Source of the DNA: JANMJD01 sp963828405
GTDB taxonomy: Bacteria; Actinomycetota; Acidimicrobiia; Acidimicrobiales; Ilumatobacteraceae
Length of the DNA stretch: 64,000 bases
Reading direction: 5' to 3'
Assembly (NCBI GenBank): GCA_963828405.1
Contig: CAWHEG010000031.1
Coordinates: 3,100,001 to 3,164,000 of the forward strand
Positions 1-8,683 of this stretch are shown piece after piece. The position numbers and the translations under genes are program-made. The stretch's first letter is position 1. Each line of letters starts with the position of its first letter. A model generated the notes under the pieces. The model did not search any database, had not been told where the DNA came from, and worked only from the letters and a program-made list of their open reading frames with translations.

Positions 1-2523
1 GCCGGCCACGGGGAAGCTCATCGTCGGGGCGTGGAAGCCGTAGTCGATCAGCCGTTTGGCCACGTCGTCAACGCTGACGCCGGTGGCCTTGGTGAGCGGG
101 CGCAGGTCGAGGATGCACTCGTGGGCGACCCGGCCCCGGGCACCGGTGTACAGGGTCGGGAAGGCGTCCGCCAGGCGGTGGGCCACGTAGTTGGCGGCGA
201 GGATGGCGTTGGCCGTGGCCGCGGCCATGCCGTCGCCTCCCATGATCGTGATGTAGGCCCAGCTGATCGGCAGGATCGACGGCGATCCGAAGGCCGCGGC
301 ACTCACCGGCCCCACTGGGGCGCTGCCCCTGCCGGCCAGGGGGTCGCTCGGGAGGAACGGGGCGAGGTGGGAACGCACGGCGACCGGTCCGACGCCCGGG
401 CCGCCCCCGCCATGGGGGATGCAGAACGTCTTGTGGAGGTTGAGGTGGCTGACGTCGGCGCCGAACCGGCCGGGGAGCGCCAGACCGACGAGCGCGTTGA
501 GGTTGGCCCCGTCGACGTACACCTGGCCGCCCAGACCGTGGACGAGGGCGCAGATGGCGCCGATGCCCTCCTCGAAGACCCCATGGGTCGACGGGTAGGT
601 GACCATCACGGCGGCGAGGCGGTCGCCCGCCGCCTCGGCCTTGGCCCGCAGGTCGTCGAGCGAGACGTTGCCGTCGTCGTCGCAGGCGACGACGACGACC
701 GACAGTCCCGCCATCACGGCACTCGCCGCATTCGTGCCATGGGCCGACGACGGGATCAGGCAGACCGTGCGCTGTTCGTCGCCGCGGCTGTCGTGGTAGG
801 CACGCACGGCCAGCAGGCCGGCCAGCTCACCCTGGCTGCCGGCGTTGGGCTGCAGCGACACGGCGTCGTACCCGGTGATCACGGTGAGCATCGTCTCCAG
901 CTCGGCGATCACCCGCCGGTACCCCTCGACCTGGTCGGCCGGGGCGAAGGGGTGCACGTCGGCGAACTCCGGCCAGGTGATCGGGATCATCTCGGCGGTG
1001 GCGTTGAGCTTCATCGTGCACGAGCCGAGCGGGATCATCGTCCGGTCGAGCGCCAGGTCGCGGTCGGCGAGGCGGCGCAGGTAGCGCAGCATCTCGTGCT
1101 CGGTGCGGTAGCGGTGGAACACCTCGTGGGCGAGGATCTCGCCGGTCCGGCGCAGCGCGGCGGGGATGCCGTCGGGCGCGTCGTCGCCCGCTGCGGCCGG
1201 GACCCCGAGGACCCCGAGCAGCGCCGCCACCGTGGCCGCCCCGCAGGTCTCGTCGAACGAGGCGCCGACGGTGTCGTCGTCGATCAGGCGCAGGTTGAGG
1301 CCGGCTTGGTGGCCGGCGGCCACCACCTCGGCCGCCCGGCCCTCGAGGCGCACGGCGACCGTGTCGAACCAGGTCTCCCCGACGACGGTCAGCCCGCCGG
1401 CCCGTGCCCCGGCGGCGAACATCGAGGCGAGGCGGTGGATCCGTTCGGCGATCCGGCGGAGCCCGTCGGGGCCGTGGTAGACGGCGTACAGCCCGGCGAT
1501 GTTGGCCAGCAGCACCTGGGCGGTGCAGATGTTCGACGTCGCCTTCTCCCGCCGGATGTGCTGCTCGCGGGTCTGCAGGGCGAGGCGCAGCGCCGGGCGG
1601 CCGCGGGTGTCGGTCGACACGCCGACGAGACGCCCGGGCAACGCCCGCGTATGCGTCTCGCGACAGGCGATGAACGCCGCGTGCGGGCCGCCGTAGCCCA
1701 TCGGGACCCCGAACCGCTGGGCCGACCCGACGACGACGTCGGCGCCCATCGTCCCCGGGGCGGTGATCAGCACGCAGGCGAGCAGGTCGGCGGCGACCAC
1801 GGCGATGGCCTCGGTGGCGTGGATCTCGGCGATGGTCGCCGTCCAGTCGCGCACCGCCCCCTGCGAGCCGGGCAGGCCGAGCAGGGCTCCGTAGCAGCGC
1901 TCGGGGTCCCAGGCGTCGACGTCGCCGACGACGAGGCGGATGCCGAGCGGCTTGGCCCGGGTGGTCATCACGGCGAGGATCTGCGGATGGATGTCGTGAT
2001 GCACGAAAAAGGAGTCGCCGGCGTGCTTGGCCAGGCGGCGGGCCATCGTCATCGCCTCGGCGGCCGCCGTCGCCTCGTCGAGCAGCGAGGCGTTCGCCAG
2101 ATCCATCCCGGTGAGGTCGGCGACCATCGTCTGGAAGTTGAGCAGCGCCTCGAGCCGCCCCTGGCTGATCTCGGGCTGGTACGGGGTGTAGGCGGTGTAC
2201 CAGGCCGGGTTCTCGAGCACGTTGCGCAGGATCACCGGGGGAGTGACGGTGCCGTAGTAGCCCATCCCGATCAGGCTGGTCGGAGTCCGGTTGAGGGCGG
2301 CGATGCCCCGCAGCCGGGCGAGCATGCTCTGCTCGCCGATCGCTGCGGGGAGGTCGAGTGGCCCACGCGCGCGGATCGATTCGGGCACGACATCGTCGAG
2401 CAGTTCGTCGAGCGTGGTGTACCCCAGTTCGGCGAGCATCGTGGCCCGGTCGGCGTCGTCGGGGCCGATGTGGCGGCCGGCGAACCGGCCCTCGTCGCTG
2501 AGTTGTTCAAGGGTGGGGCGCAT
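1..2523 (-). CDS. gcvP: Glycine dehydrogenase (decarboxylating), P-protein, 3' end missing
   Basis: P-protein of the glycine cleavage system: PLP-dependent decarboxylation of glycine with transfer of the aminomethyl group to lipoyl H-protein, in the cytoplasm. The gene reads leftward from the ATG at 2523 and leaves the window in frame after 841 codons; full-length family members have about 950, so roughly the last 110 are missing. The N-terminus has the family's RHIGP segment, the PLP lysine is K698 in HLNLHKTFCIPHGGGG, and the last visible residues (TMSFPVAG) match the conserved C-terminal region. It is divergent from the cyclase gene across 108 bp. No glycine riboswitch is apparent in that short gap. 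Identity is secure. Confidence 0.97.
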   Translation of the reverse strand, partial: MRPTLEQLSDEGRFAGRHIGPDDADRATMLAELGYTTLDELLDDVVPESIRARGPLDLPAAIGEQSMLARLRGIAALNRTPTSLIGMGYYGTVTPPVILRNVLENPAWYTAYTPYQPEISQGRLEALLNFQTMVADLTGMDLANASLLDEATAAAEAMTMARRLAKHAGDSFFVHHDIHPQILAVMTTRAKPLGIRLVVGDVDAWDPERCYGALLGLPGSQGAVRDWTATIAEIHATEAIAVVAADLLACVLITAPGTMGADVVVGSAQRFGVPMGYGGPHAAFIACRETHTRALPGRLVGVSTDTRGRPALRLALQTREQHIRREKATSNICTAQVLLANIAGLYAVYHGPDGLRRIAERIHRLASMFAAGARAGGLTVVGETWFDTVAVRLEGRAAEVVAAGHQAGLNLRLIDDDTVGASFDETCGAATVAALLGVLGVPAAAGDDAPDGIPAALRRTGEILAHEVFHRYRTEHEMLRYLRRLADRDLALDRTMIPLGSCTMKLNATAEMIPITWPEFADVHPFAPADQVEGYRRVIAELETMLTVITGYDAVSLQPNAGSQGELAGLLAVRAYHDSRGDEQRTVCLIPSSAHGTNAASAVMAGLSVVVVACDDDGNVSLDDLRAKAEAAGDRLAAVMVTYPSTHGVFEEGIGAICALVHGLGGQVYVDGANLNALVGLALPGRFGADVSHLNLHKTFCIPHGGGGPGVGPVAVRSHLAPFLPSDPLAGRGSAPVGPVSAAAFGSPSILPISWAYITIMGGDGMAAATANAILAANYVAHRLADAFPTLYTGARGRVAHECILDLRPLTKATGVSVDDVAKRLIDYGFHAPTMSFPVAG

Positions 2524-2618
2524 GGGGAGGGCTCTTCCGACCAGGTATGTGCGGCACCACCGAGCGTAGCGCCCGAGCCTGTCGAGCCGATGGACCGTGT
2601 CGCCGTCGGGCGTCGGGC

Positions 2619-2624
2619 TACGGT
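2619..2624 (+). promoter_or_regulatory. -10 element of the cyclase gene
   Basis: TACGGT, ending 7 nt before the GTG at 2632. This spacing fits a leaderless transcript and is the main reason for preferring that start over the ATG at 2590. Confidence 0.5.
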
Positions 2625-2631
2625 CATCGCC

Positions 2632-3726
2632 GTGAGCGATCCCGTGGCGGCCTGGCAGGCGGCCGGTCTGTACGATCCGGCCGCGCCCGACGCCGACCGG
2701 CGCCGCCGGCTGCTGGCCTGGCTCGAGGAGCGCGGGGCGACCGTGGCCCAGATGGTCGAGGCGCGTGCGCAGGACCAGCTCGCCTCGCTGGCGGGCGACC
2801 TCGCCCTGCGGCCCGGCCGCCGCTACACCATCGCCGAGATGGCAGCGCACGTCGGGTTGCCGATCGAGATGATGGAGGCGTTGCGGCGCAGCGCGGGCTT
2901 TCCCGTCCCCCCGCCCGACGAGCCGGCCTTCACCGAGGCCGACCGGTCGATGTTCGAGGTCTTCCAGCAGGCGGCCGAGATCTTCAGCCGGGACGAGTTG
3001 CTCTACTTCAACCGCGTCGTCGGGGCCTCGCTGCGCAGGATCGCCGAGGCGGCCGGCGAGATGTTCCTCCGTGACGTCGAGGCCCCGCTGTTCTCCGATG
3101 CGGGTGACCAGTTCGATCTGGCCGAGGCCAATCTGGCGGCCGTCGAGCTCGCCGGCCAGGTGCCGCGGGTCTTCGACCCGATGTTCCGCGCCCACCTCGA
3201 GCTGGCGATCCGGACGATGCGCCAGGCCCGGGCGGGGTCGAGTGACTACCGGACGGTGACGCTGACGATCGGCTTCGTCGACCTGAGCGGGTTCACCTCG
3301 GTCACCGGTCGAATGGACCCCGAGGAGCTGCGCCGGCTCGTCATCCGCTTCGAGGCGACGGCGATCGACATCGTCAGCGGCCACGGCGGACGCCTGATCA
3401 AGCTGATCGGCGACGAGGTGATGTTCAGCACCGTCACCCCCGACGACGGCTGCGCGATCTGCATCGAGCTCGTCACCGAAGCCGCCGAGTGGGCCACCGG
3501 TGCCCGGGCGGGACTCGCCTATGGCCCGGTGATCGCCAGCGGCGGCGATGCCTACGGCGAGACGGTCAACCTCGCCGCCCGGCTGGCCGACATCGCCGTC
3601 CCGGGCGAGGTGCTGGTCAATGCCGAAGCGGCCGCCGCCGCCACGCTCAACACCTTCGTCCCGGCCGGCCGACGCCTGCTGAAGGGCTTCGTCGAGCCGG
3701 TCACGCTGTTCTCCCTCGACTGGTGA
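2632..3726 (+). CDS. Class III adenylate/guanylate cyclase with N-terminal regulatory domain
   Basis: 364-residue cyclase-family protein, predicted to make cAMP or cGMP from the NTP. The C-terminal catalytic domain (about residues 205-364) carries both metal-binding aspartates: D217 in FVDLSGFTS and D261 in LIGDEVMF. A YGETVNLAARL segment follows. The N-terminal 200 residues contain a helix-turn-helix-like stretch (TIAEMAAHVGLP) and resemble the regulatory module found in front of many mycobacterial cyclases. There is no transmembrane segment, so it should be cytosolic. It is divergent from gcvP. The downstream exporter gene is convergent. The frame stays open far upstream only because it runs antisense through gcvP. 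Substrate (ATP or GTP) was not resolved. Confidence 0.88.
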   Translation: MSDPVAAWQAAGLYDPAAPDADRRRRLLAWLEERGATVAQMVEARAQDQLASLAGDLALRPGRRYTIAEMAAHVGLPIEMMEALRRSAGFPVPPPDEPAFTEADRSMFEVFQQAAEIFSRDELLYFNRVVGASLRRIAEAAGEMFLRDVEAPLFSDAGDQFDLAEANLAAVELAGQVPRVFDPMFRAHLELAIRTMRQARAGSSDYRTVTLTIGFVDLSGFTSVTGRMDPEELRRLVIRFEATAIDIVSGHGGRLIKLIGDEVMFSTVTPDDGCAICIELVTEAAEWATGARAGLAYGPVIASGGDAYGETVNLAARLADIAVPGEVLVNAEAAAAATLNTFVPAGRRLLKGFVEPVTLFSLDW

Positions 3727-3802
3727 CGCGTCGCGTCGACACGGCCGCCCGTGCGGCGACGCCGGATCCGACGGTCGCTCCCACGAGCCGGACGCCGGAC
3801 GG

Positions 3803-4528
3803 TCACAGCGCGGCGGCGATGGCGCTCACACCGGCGAGGACGAGCAGGAACTGGACGGCGCGGGCGAAGACGGGGCCGTCGATGCGCGGCCGCAGCCGGA
3901 AGCCGACGTAGCCGCCGACGAGCATCGCCGGGGGGGCGACGGCCAGGCCTGACCACACCTTGTCGGTCATCCCCCCGACGAGCAGTCGCCCGCCGAGGCC
4001 CACCGTGCCGAGCAGCACGAACGACGCGGTGATCGTGGCCCGGAAGGCGGCGGGTGCCAGACGACGGGCCTGGAGGATGAAGGCGATCGGCGGGCCGTTG
4101 GTGTTCAACGACGTGGTCAGCACACCGGCGGCGAACCCGGCGACCCGGTCGGCGCCGCCCCCGGCGTCGGAGAGATCGACGCCGCGCAGCAGCAGAGCGA
4201 CGAGCAGCAACGTCGAGATGCCGAGGAACAGCCGCAGCGCCTGCTCGCTCGCCTCGGCGAAGACCCACAGCCCGAGCGGCATACCGAACAACGCCGTACT
4301 GCAGATCCGGCGCACGACGGTCCAGTCGATCAGGTCGCGCCCGAGCCAGGCCTGGGCCGAGCTGGTGAACATCGCCACGATCGCCGCCAGCATGCTGGCC
4401 GTGCGGGTGTCGATGGCCAGGGCGAGCAGCGGGACCGCCGTCAGCGAGAAGCCGAAACCGGTGGTGAACTGGACCATCGCGCCGAGCATCGCCACCGCGG
4501 CGACGACCATCAACTGGCTGTTGCTCAT
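3803..4528 (-). CDS. TauE/SafE-family membrane permease
   Basis: 241-residue integral membrane protein with about seven to eight hydrophobic segments. The first contains MLGAMVQFTTGFGFSLTAVP, the glycine/phenylalanine-rich signature at the start of TauE/SafE (formerly DUF81) transporters. A second-half repeat appears around LTTSLNTNGPPIAFIL, where the NGPP motif is also typical. The family is linked to export or uptake of sulfite, sulfoacetate and related anions, but the substrate here is unknown. It lies 42 nt downstream of the LLM oxidoreductase gene on the same strand, so the two are probably co-transcribed. Confidence 0.85.
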   Translation of the reverse strand: MSNSQLMVVAAVAMLGAMVQFTTGFGFSLTAVPLLALAIDTRTASMLAAIVAMFTSSAQAWLGRDLIDWTVVRRICSTALFGMPLGLWVFAEASEQALRLFLGISTLLLVALLLRGVDLSDAGGGADRVAGFAAGVLTTSLNTNGPPIAFILQARRLAPAAFRATITASFVLLGTVGLGGRLLVGGMTDKVWSGLAVAPPAMLVGGYVGFRLRPRIDGPVFARAVQFLLVLAGVSAIAAAL

Positions 4529-4570
4529 CGGCCGGTGCTCATCGGCCGGCGCGTGCTCGCGCCGCCCCCG

Positions 4571-5737
4571 TCATGCCGTGGCGCGCCCGGCGCGCTCCTC
4601 CTCGTAGTTGCCGATCTCGGTGAGCTGGGCGCCCAGGGTGGCGTCCACCCACCGGCTGCCCTGGCCGCAGACGAGGTCGTAGCTGGCTTGGACGGGGGCG
4701 GCCTGCCCGTCGATGTGCGGCATCACCTGCTCGGCGAACAGCTCGTAGCTGCGCAGCGTCTGGTGCCAGTCGGCGATGTCGGCGCCGAGCATCATGTAGC
4801 AGCCGAACCCGCCGGTCTTCTCCTGCAGTCGCTGGATCTGGGCGATGGCCATCTCCGGCGTGCCGATCACCATCCGGCCCGTCTCGTTGGCGAAGTCGAC
4901 GAAATCGCCGAAGTCCGACGGTGGCGGGGGGGCCGATGGGTCGCCGGTGGGGATGATGTGCGACAGGTAGTCGAACACCCACTGCAACCCGTACCGGCAG
5001 TTCTCCTTGGCCTGCTCCACCGTCTCGGCGATGTGCATCGGGCCCATCAGCCGCCACTTCGAGCGGTCGGCGACGTGACCGTGGAGCGCCGCCTCCTCCT
5101 GCCAGACGTTGAAGTTGTAGTCGAGCACCCCGAACGCCATCGGCTCCGTGGCGGCGATCGACAGCAGTCCCGTCCCGTAGCGCCCGGCCAGCTTCGAGCC
5201 CGACGGCGACACCGACGAGGCGACGACGACGTCGAAGTCGGAGTAGGGCCGCATCTGCAGCACGGCGTCGTGGCAGGTGAACCAGTCGGTACGGCGGGTC
5301 ACGGTCTCACCACGGAACAGGCGCATGATCACGTCGAACGCCTCGGCCATTCGTGGCCGCTGGTCGTTCGGGTCGATCCCGAGCATCGCCGCGTCGCTGG
5401 TCAACTGGCCCGGGCCGGCGCCGAACATCGCCCGGCCCCGGGTGAGGTGATCGAGCATCACGATGCGGTCGGCGAGGATCAGCGGGTGGTGGTAGGGGAG
5501 CGAGTTCACCCCGGTGCCCAGGCAGATGTTCCGGGTCCGCTCGGCAGCCGCGGCGATGAACACCTCGGGCGAGGCGATCAACTCGGCACCGGCCGAGTGG
5601 TGCTCGCCGATCCACGCCTCGTGGTAGCCGAGGCGGTCGAGATGGGCGACCAGCTCCAGATCACGATGGAGCGCAAGGGTGGGGTTGGTCCCCGTCTTGT
5701 GCATCGGTGGCAGGAAGATCCCGAAACGCATCGACAT
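4571..5737 (-). CDS. LLM-class flavin-dependent oxidoreductase (luciferase-like)
   Basis: 388-residue bacterial-luciferase-like monooxygenase. The N-terminus MRFGIFLPP, the WIGEHHS segment and LPYHHPLILADRIVMLD are typical of F420- or FMN-dependent LLM enzymes with a TIM-barrel fold. The substrate cannot be inferred. I chose the ATG at 5737 because family homology begins two residues later. A GTG at 5827, with a TATGAT 5 nt before it, would add 30 residues that look unrelated to the family, so the start is uncertain. It is followed after 42 nt by the TauE/SafE gene, which suggests linked oxidation and transport of a small organic compound (inference). Confidence 0.85.
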   Translation of the reverse strand: MSMRFGIFLPPMHKTGTNPTLALHRDLELVAHLDRLGYHEAWIGEHHSAGAELIASPEVFIAAAAERTRNICLGTGVNSLPYHHPLILADRIVMLDHLTRGRAMFGAGPGQLTSDAAMLGIDPNDQRPRMAEAFDVIMRLFRGETVTRRTDWFTCHDAVLQMRPYSDFDVVVASSVSPSGSKLAGRYGTGLLSIAATEPMAFGVLDYNFNVWQEEAALHGHVADRSKWRLMGPMHIAETVEQAKENCRYGLQWVFDYLSHIIPTGDPSAPPPPSDFGDFVDFANETGRMVIGTPEMAIAQIQRLQEKTGGFGCYMMLGADIADWHQTLRSYELFAEQVMPHIDGQAAPVQASYDLVCGQGSRWVDATLGAQLTEIGNYEEERAGRATA

Positions 5738-5881
5738 AGGCCCACGGGATATCACACGCACGGACGCGACGTCCGATTCCGGCAACCCGATCGCCTCCGG
5801 CTGGGCGATCCGTTCCTCCGGCGACACCTCACATCATACGAACACCCGCGCGCCCAGTGTCGGACCATCACCCGAGGAGCT

Positions 5882-6166
5882 TCAGGCGACGTGAAGAAAG
5901 CGGCGAAGTGCTTGGCGGATGATCTCGCTGGTGGTGGTGCCGTCGGCGGTGGCGCGTGCTTCGACGGCGGCGCGTAGTTCGGGGTCGAGGCGTACGGGGA
6001 CCACTTCCGCGGGGCCGGAGCCCATCGGCGGGCGGCCGCCGCGGGTTCGCAGGGTGGTGATGTCGTAGCCGGCTTCGGCCTCGTCGGCCATCTGCTCGAT
6101 TTCGGCGTCGGTGATCGGCTTGCCGCGCGAGGTGCCGACGACGGGAGTGGTGCTCTTGTTCGTCAT
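5882..6166 (-). CDS. Ribbon-helix-helix antitoxin
   Basis: 94-residue protein. The N-terminal half contains ITDAEIEQMADEAEAGYD and RGGRPPMGSGP. The C-terminal 45 residues (VPVRLDPELRAAVEARA through TSEIIRQALRRFL) form a CopG/Arc-like ribbon-helix-helix DNA-binding domain. This layout is common in actinobacterial antitoxins, which neutralise the partner toxin through the N-terminal arm and repress their own operon. It overlaps the upstream toxin gene by 4 nt (ATGA), the usual arrangement for a BrnT/BrnA-type pair with the toxin first. The exact family was not confirmed. Confidence 0.75.
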   Translation of the reverse strand: MTNKSTTPVVGTSRGKPITDAEIEQMADEAEAGYDITTLRTRGGRPPMGSGPAEVVPVRLDPELRAAVEARATADGTTTSEIIRQALRRFLHVA

Positions 6167-6425
6167 GGTCTGGTCTCCGATGGTCGGGGGAGTAACCCGC
6201 GGTAGTGGGCTCGCATCGGCATCGCGTGGATGACCATCTCGCGCCCGTCGTCGAAGTGGAGCACGATCACTTCAAGCATGTTGCCGGTGTGGTCGGGTCC
6301 GAGGACGAGGGTCCGTAGTGGCGATTCGTCATCGCCCATGTCGGCGACCACGAGTGCGTGAGCGACGGCGTGCAGCACGTCGTAGTTCTCCACACCGTGT
6401 TTGTTCGATGATCGGTGAACTCCAC
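6163..6425 (-). CDS. BrnT/DUF4258-like toxin, frame broken near its 5' end
   Basis: Small toxin-like protein read as about 87 residues if one base is restored. The main frame gives KHGVENYDVLHAVAHALVV and ends with VIHAMPMRAHYRGLLP, as in BrnT-like RNase-fold toxins. Its expected beginning (VEFTDHR) is in a neighbouring frame, starting at the GTG at 6425, with TACGAT 8 nt upstream as a leaderless -10. The break is near 6395-6410. Without the repair, the unbroken frame opens at an ATG at 6462 with an unfamily-like cysteine-rich leader. Translation is coupled to the antitoxin by a 4-nt overlap. It could be a real inactivating mutation or a sequencing error. Confidence 0.55.
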
Positions 6426-6433
6426 ACGGATGA

Positions 6434-6439
6434 ATCGTA
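6434..6439 (-). promoter_or_regulatory. -10 element of the toxin-antitoxin operon
   Basis: TACGAT on the minus strand, ending 8 nt before the GTG at 6425. It supports that GTG as the toxin start. Confidence 0.4.
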
Positions 6440-6573
6440 TTACACAACCTCGTCGAACACAACGGCCGATCTGCCAGACTTCACGCGCCAAGTGTGAGAC
6501 GATCTTCGATCCGCCAGCTCGGCGTGACATCGCAGAGAACGACGGTCGGGACTGTCGGGCGGTGGATACCCGG

Positions 6574-6893
6574 TCAGGCGTCGAGTAGCACTCGGCGATC
6601 GTTGAAGACGGCGGCGATCTCCAGTTCGCCGCCGAGTTGGGCGATGATCGAGCGCAGAACGCCGAGGGAGAGGCCGATCTCGCCGGATTCGATCTGGGAG
6701 ACCGCGGACTGCGATTTGCCGATGAGACGGCAAGTTCGGCCTGAGTGATGCCCAGTGCACGGCGCAGTTCGCCCAACTGGTACTCGGCGTGTTCCTGCAA
6801 GGCGGCGGCGGTGAACGATGCGATGCGCTCGGCCCGGGCGGCGTCGCGTTCGGCCCGTTCGCGCAGGGTGCTGAACTTCTTGGTGCTGGGCAT
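6574..6893 (-). CDS. XRE-family helix-turn-helix antitoxin (HigA-like), one base missing
   Basis: Encodes a 106-residue HTH protein once a single missing base is restored near 6727-6733. The first frame gives MPSTKKFSTLRERAE through LGELRRALGITQAELA. The second continues GKSQSAVSQIESGEIGLSL through FNDRRVLLDA and a stop. Adding one C turns the junction into the expected ELARLIGKSQ. The HTH core and the ISLGVLRSIIAQLGGELE-like tail are those of antitoxins paired with HigB/RelE toxins. It starts 4 nt after the stop of the truncated toxin remnant. The break may be a sequencing error or real decay of a module that has already lost its toxin. Confidence 0.7.
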
Positions 6894-6897
6894 CAGG

Positions 6898-7056
6898 TCA
6901 GTCCTTCCGTGTGTAGTCGACATTGGGTCGGCCGAGTCCGGGGCCGTGTCGTTCGGGGAGGATGACCCGGCTGATGATCGCATCCCAGTCCTCCTCGCTG
7001 GGTGCCTCGTACCACGACCCGAACTCGTCGGTGTACTCGACCTCCCAGATCTCCAT
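6898..7056 (-). pseudogene. N-terminal remnant of a HigB/RelE-type toxin
   Basis: A 52-residue ORF beginning MEIWEVEYTDEFGSWYEA and containing HGPGLGRPNVDY. These are the first blocks of the phage-derived Gp49/HigB toxin family. Family members are about 100-115 residues and continue with a GSRH..N.KELR catalytic block that is absent here: the frame stops two residues after YTRK, directly before the antitoxin. It is therefore probably a deletion remnant without activity. The order toxin-antitoxin and the tight spacing are those of a HigBA operon. It could instead be a short expressed decoy, but nothing in the sequence favours that. Confidence 0.6.
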
Positions 7057-7064
7057 CAGCCTAA

Positions 7065-7080
7065 CTGATATCAGCTGAGC
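7065..7080. promoter_or_regulatory. Palindromic operator candidate for the HigBA-like module
   Basis: Perfect 10-bp palindrome CTGATATCAG (7065-7074) running into CTGAGC, in the 33-bp divergent gap before the toxin remnant. The position fits autoregulation by the HTH antitoxin. Confidence 0.35.
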
Positions 7081-7089
7081 TGATCACCG

Positions 7090-7374
7090 ATGATTGGCCT
7101 TCCTCAACGCGAGCCGCCGGGCGCCTATGAGGGTTGGCGAGTGGTCGCCACGTGGGATCTCGATACGGGGGATGACGCCGAGGTCGTCGAGGAGGGAATT
7201 CTCGAATGGTGGCGAAACGAGCTCGGAGCGCCCGCGGCGATCGTCAAGGATGACATGCCCCAGGGCGGCTGGACCGAAACCGCGTCGCTTCTGTGGGTCG
7301 ACATCGACGCTACGCGGGCGCGCATTCAGGCCGAGGTCGACCGCCTCCTCGTCGGCGACCGGCCGGAGCCGTGA
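7090..7374 (+). CDS. Conserved-looking protein of unknown function
   Basis: 94-residue acidic soluble protein that I do not recognise. Visible features are a tryptophan-rich pattern (WRVVATWDLD, ILEWWRNELG, GWTETASLLWVDID) and a C-terminal helix (ARIQAEVDRLL). There is no signal peptide, membrane segment or metal motif. It is divergent from the toxin-antitoxin remnant and convergent with the PLP-enzyme gene. It has no clear ribosome binding site, and a start a few codons downstream is possible. Codon use is similar to the neighbouring core genes, which supports it being a real gene. Confidence 0.5.
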   Translation: MIGLPQREPPGAYEGWRVVATWDLDTGDDAEVVEEGILEWWRNELGAPAAIVKDDMPQGGWTETASLLWVDIDATRARIQAEVDRLLVGDRPEP

Positions 7375-7416
7375 CGTCGTCGTTGTGGCACGTGGTCGCC
7401 GGGTGACAGAAGGAGG

Positions 7417-8664
7417 TCACTCCACCGTGCCGTAGGCACCCTGGTCGCCGGCTGCACTGGCGGCGACGGCCTCGTCGAGCGACTCGCGCAGCACGCCGAG
7501 GAACTCGGGGATCAGCCCGTCGTGGACGGCGTTGACCGTGAAGTGCAGCGAGTCGGGCGGGCCCTGGCGGTCGACGTACCACCCGCGCCGCCACAGGGCG
7601 TCGGCCACGGCGAACACGTCGAGCGCCGCCGGATCGGCGGCTCCCACGGCGAGCAGCGTTGCCTCCGGAGCGGCGCGCACGACCAGCTCGGGCAGCGCGG
7701 CGACCCCGGCGGCGAGCTCCTCGCACGCCCGGCGAGCCGCGGCGGTGAGCCGCAGGTAGCCGTCGGTGCCCAGGTAGTTGATCACCGCCCAGGCGGCGGC
7801 CATCGACGAGCCGCTCTTGGTGCCGAGCACACCCGACGAGCCGTAGACCCCACCGAGCCAGTTGTCGGTGACGAAGGTCTGGTAGCGGCGCCGGCGCTTG
7901 TCGCGGTAGAGGATCACCGAGGCGCCCTTGGCGGTGTAGCCGAACTTGTGCAGGTCGACCGACATGCTCGTGACGCCCTCGACGGCGAAGTTCCACGGCG
8001 GGATGTCGTGGCCGAGCATCGCCAGATGGGGGAGGGTCACGCCGCCCATGCAGGCGTCGACGTGGCAGTTGATCCCCCGGTCGGCGGCCAGCGCGGCGAT
8101 CTGCGTGATCGGGTCGATGACACCCTGCGGGTACTGCGGGGCGGAGCCGACGACGAGGACGGTGTCGGCGTCGACCGCCGCCTCCATCGCCGCCACGTCC
8201 GCCCGCCAGTCGGTGCCGACCGGCACCCGGCGGCTCTCGAGGCCGAAGTAGTGGCAGCCCTTCTCGAAGGCGGCGTGGGCGCTGGCGGGCAGGACGAGGT
8301 TGGGACGGGTGATCCCCCGCTCGGCCCGGCCCTGCTCCCGGGCCGCCTTGACGGCCATCAGGATCGACTCCGTACCGCCGGAGGTCATGAACCCGGCGGC
8401 GCCCGGACCGCCCGCCAGCCACTCGTTGGCCACGTCGACGACGTCGGCCTGGATCCGGCGCAGGCTCGGGAAGGCATCGGTGTTGAGGGCGTTGTCGCTC
8501 ATCCACTCGCCGAACACGTGCTCGGCGAGGTCGTGGACGTCGTCGCCGGCGAAGTAGGCGAGGGTGAAGGCCCGGCCCTCCTTCCAGCGCACGTCGTGGC
8601 TGCGCATCGTCGCCAGGTGGGCGAGCACCTCGTCGTGGGACAGTCCGTGCACGGGGATCGGCAT
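7417..8664 (-). CDS. Sphingosine-1-phosphate-lyase-like PLP enzyme
   Basis: 415-residue group II PLP-dependent decarboxylase-fold enzyme. The order of motifs is that of sphingosine-1-phosphate lyase: GFMTSGGTESILMAVKAAR, a CHVDACMGG segment, the PLP lysine K240 in SVDLHKFGYTAKGASVILY, then YQTFVTDNWLGGVYGSSG and GTKSGSSMAAAWA. The eukaryotic enzymes cleave phosphorylated long-chain bases to an aldehyde and phosphoethanolamine. The bacterial substrate could be that or another 2-amino-3-hydroxy compound. No N-terminal membrane anchor is present, unlike the human enzyme. The start has its own -10. The methyltransferase gene is 19 nt upstream on the same strand. Confidence 0.82.
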   Translation of the reverse strand: MPIPVHGLSHDEVLAHLATMRSHDVRWKEGRAFTLAYFAGDDVHDLAEHVFGEWMSDNALNTDAFPSLRRIQADVVDVANEWLAGGPGAAGFMTSGGTESILMAVKAAREQGRAERGITRPNLVLPASAHAAFEKGCHYFGLESRRVPVGTDWRADVAAMEAAVDADTVLVVGSAPQYPQGVIDPITQIAALAADRGINCHVDACMGGVTLPHLAMLGHDIPPWNFAVEGVTSMSVDLHKFGYTAKGASVILYRDKRRRRYQTFVTDNWLGGVYGSSGVLGTKSGSSMAAAWAVINYLGTDGYLRLTAAARRACEELAAGVAALPELVVRAAPEATLLAVGAADPAALDVFAVADALWRRGWYVDRQGPPDSLHFTVNAVHDGLIPEFLGVLRESLDEAVAASAAGDQGAYGTVE

Positions 8665-8671
8665 GGGCCGG

Positions 8672-8677
8672 ACTGTA
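8672..8677 (-). promoter_or_regulatory. -10 element of the S1P-lyase-like gene
   Basis: TACAGT on the minus strand, ending 7 nt before the ATG at 8664. Confidence 0.45.
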
Positions 8678-8683
8678 GGCGGC

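Noticed and set aside
31..3726. A 1,231-codon plus-strand reading frame starting at 31
   Set aside because: Its first ~850 codons run antisense through gcvP and have composition-driven sequence; only the part from 2632 is a gene (the cyclase).
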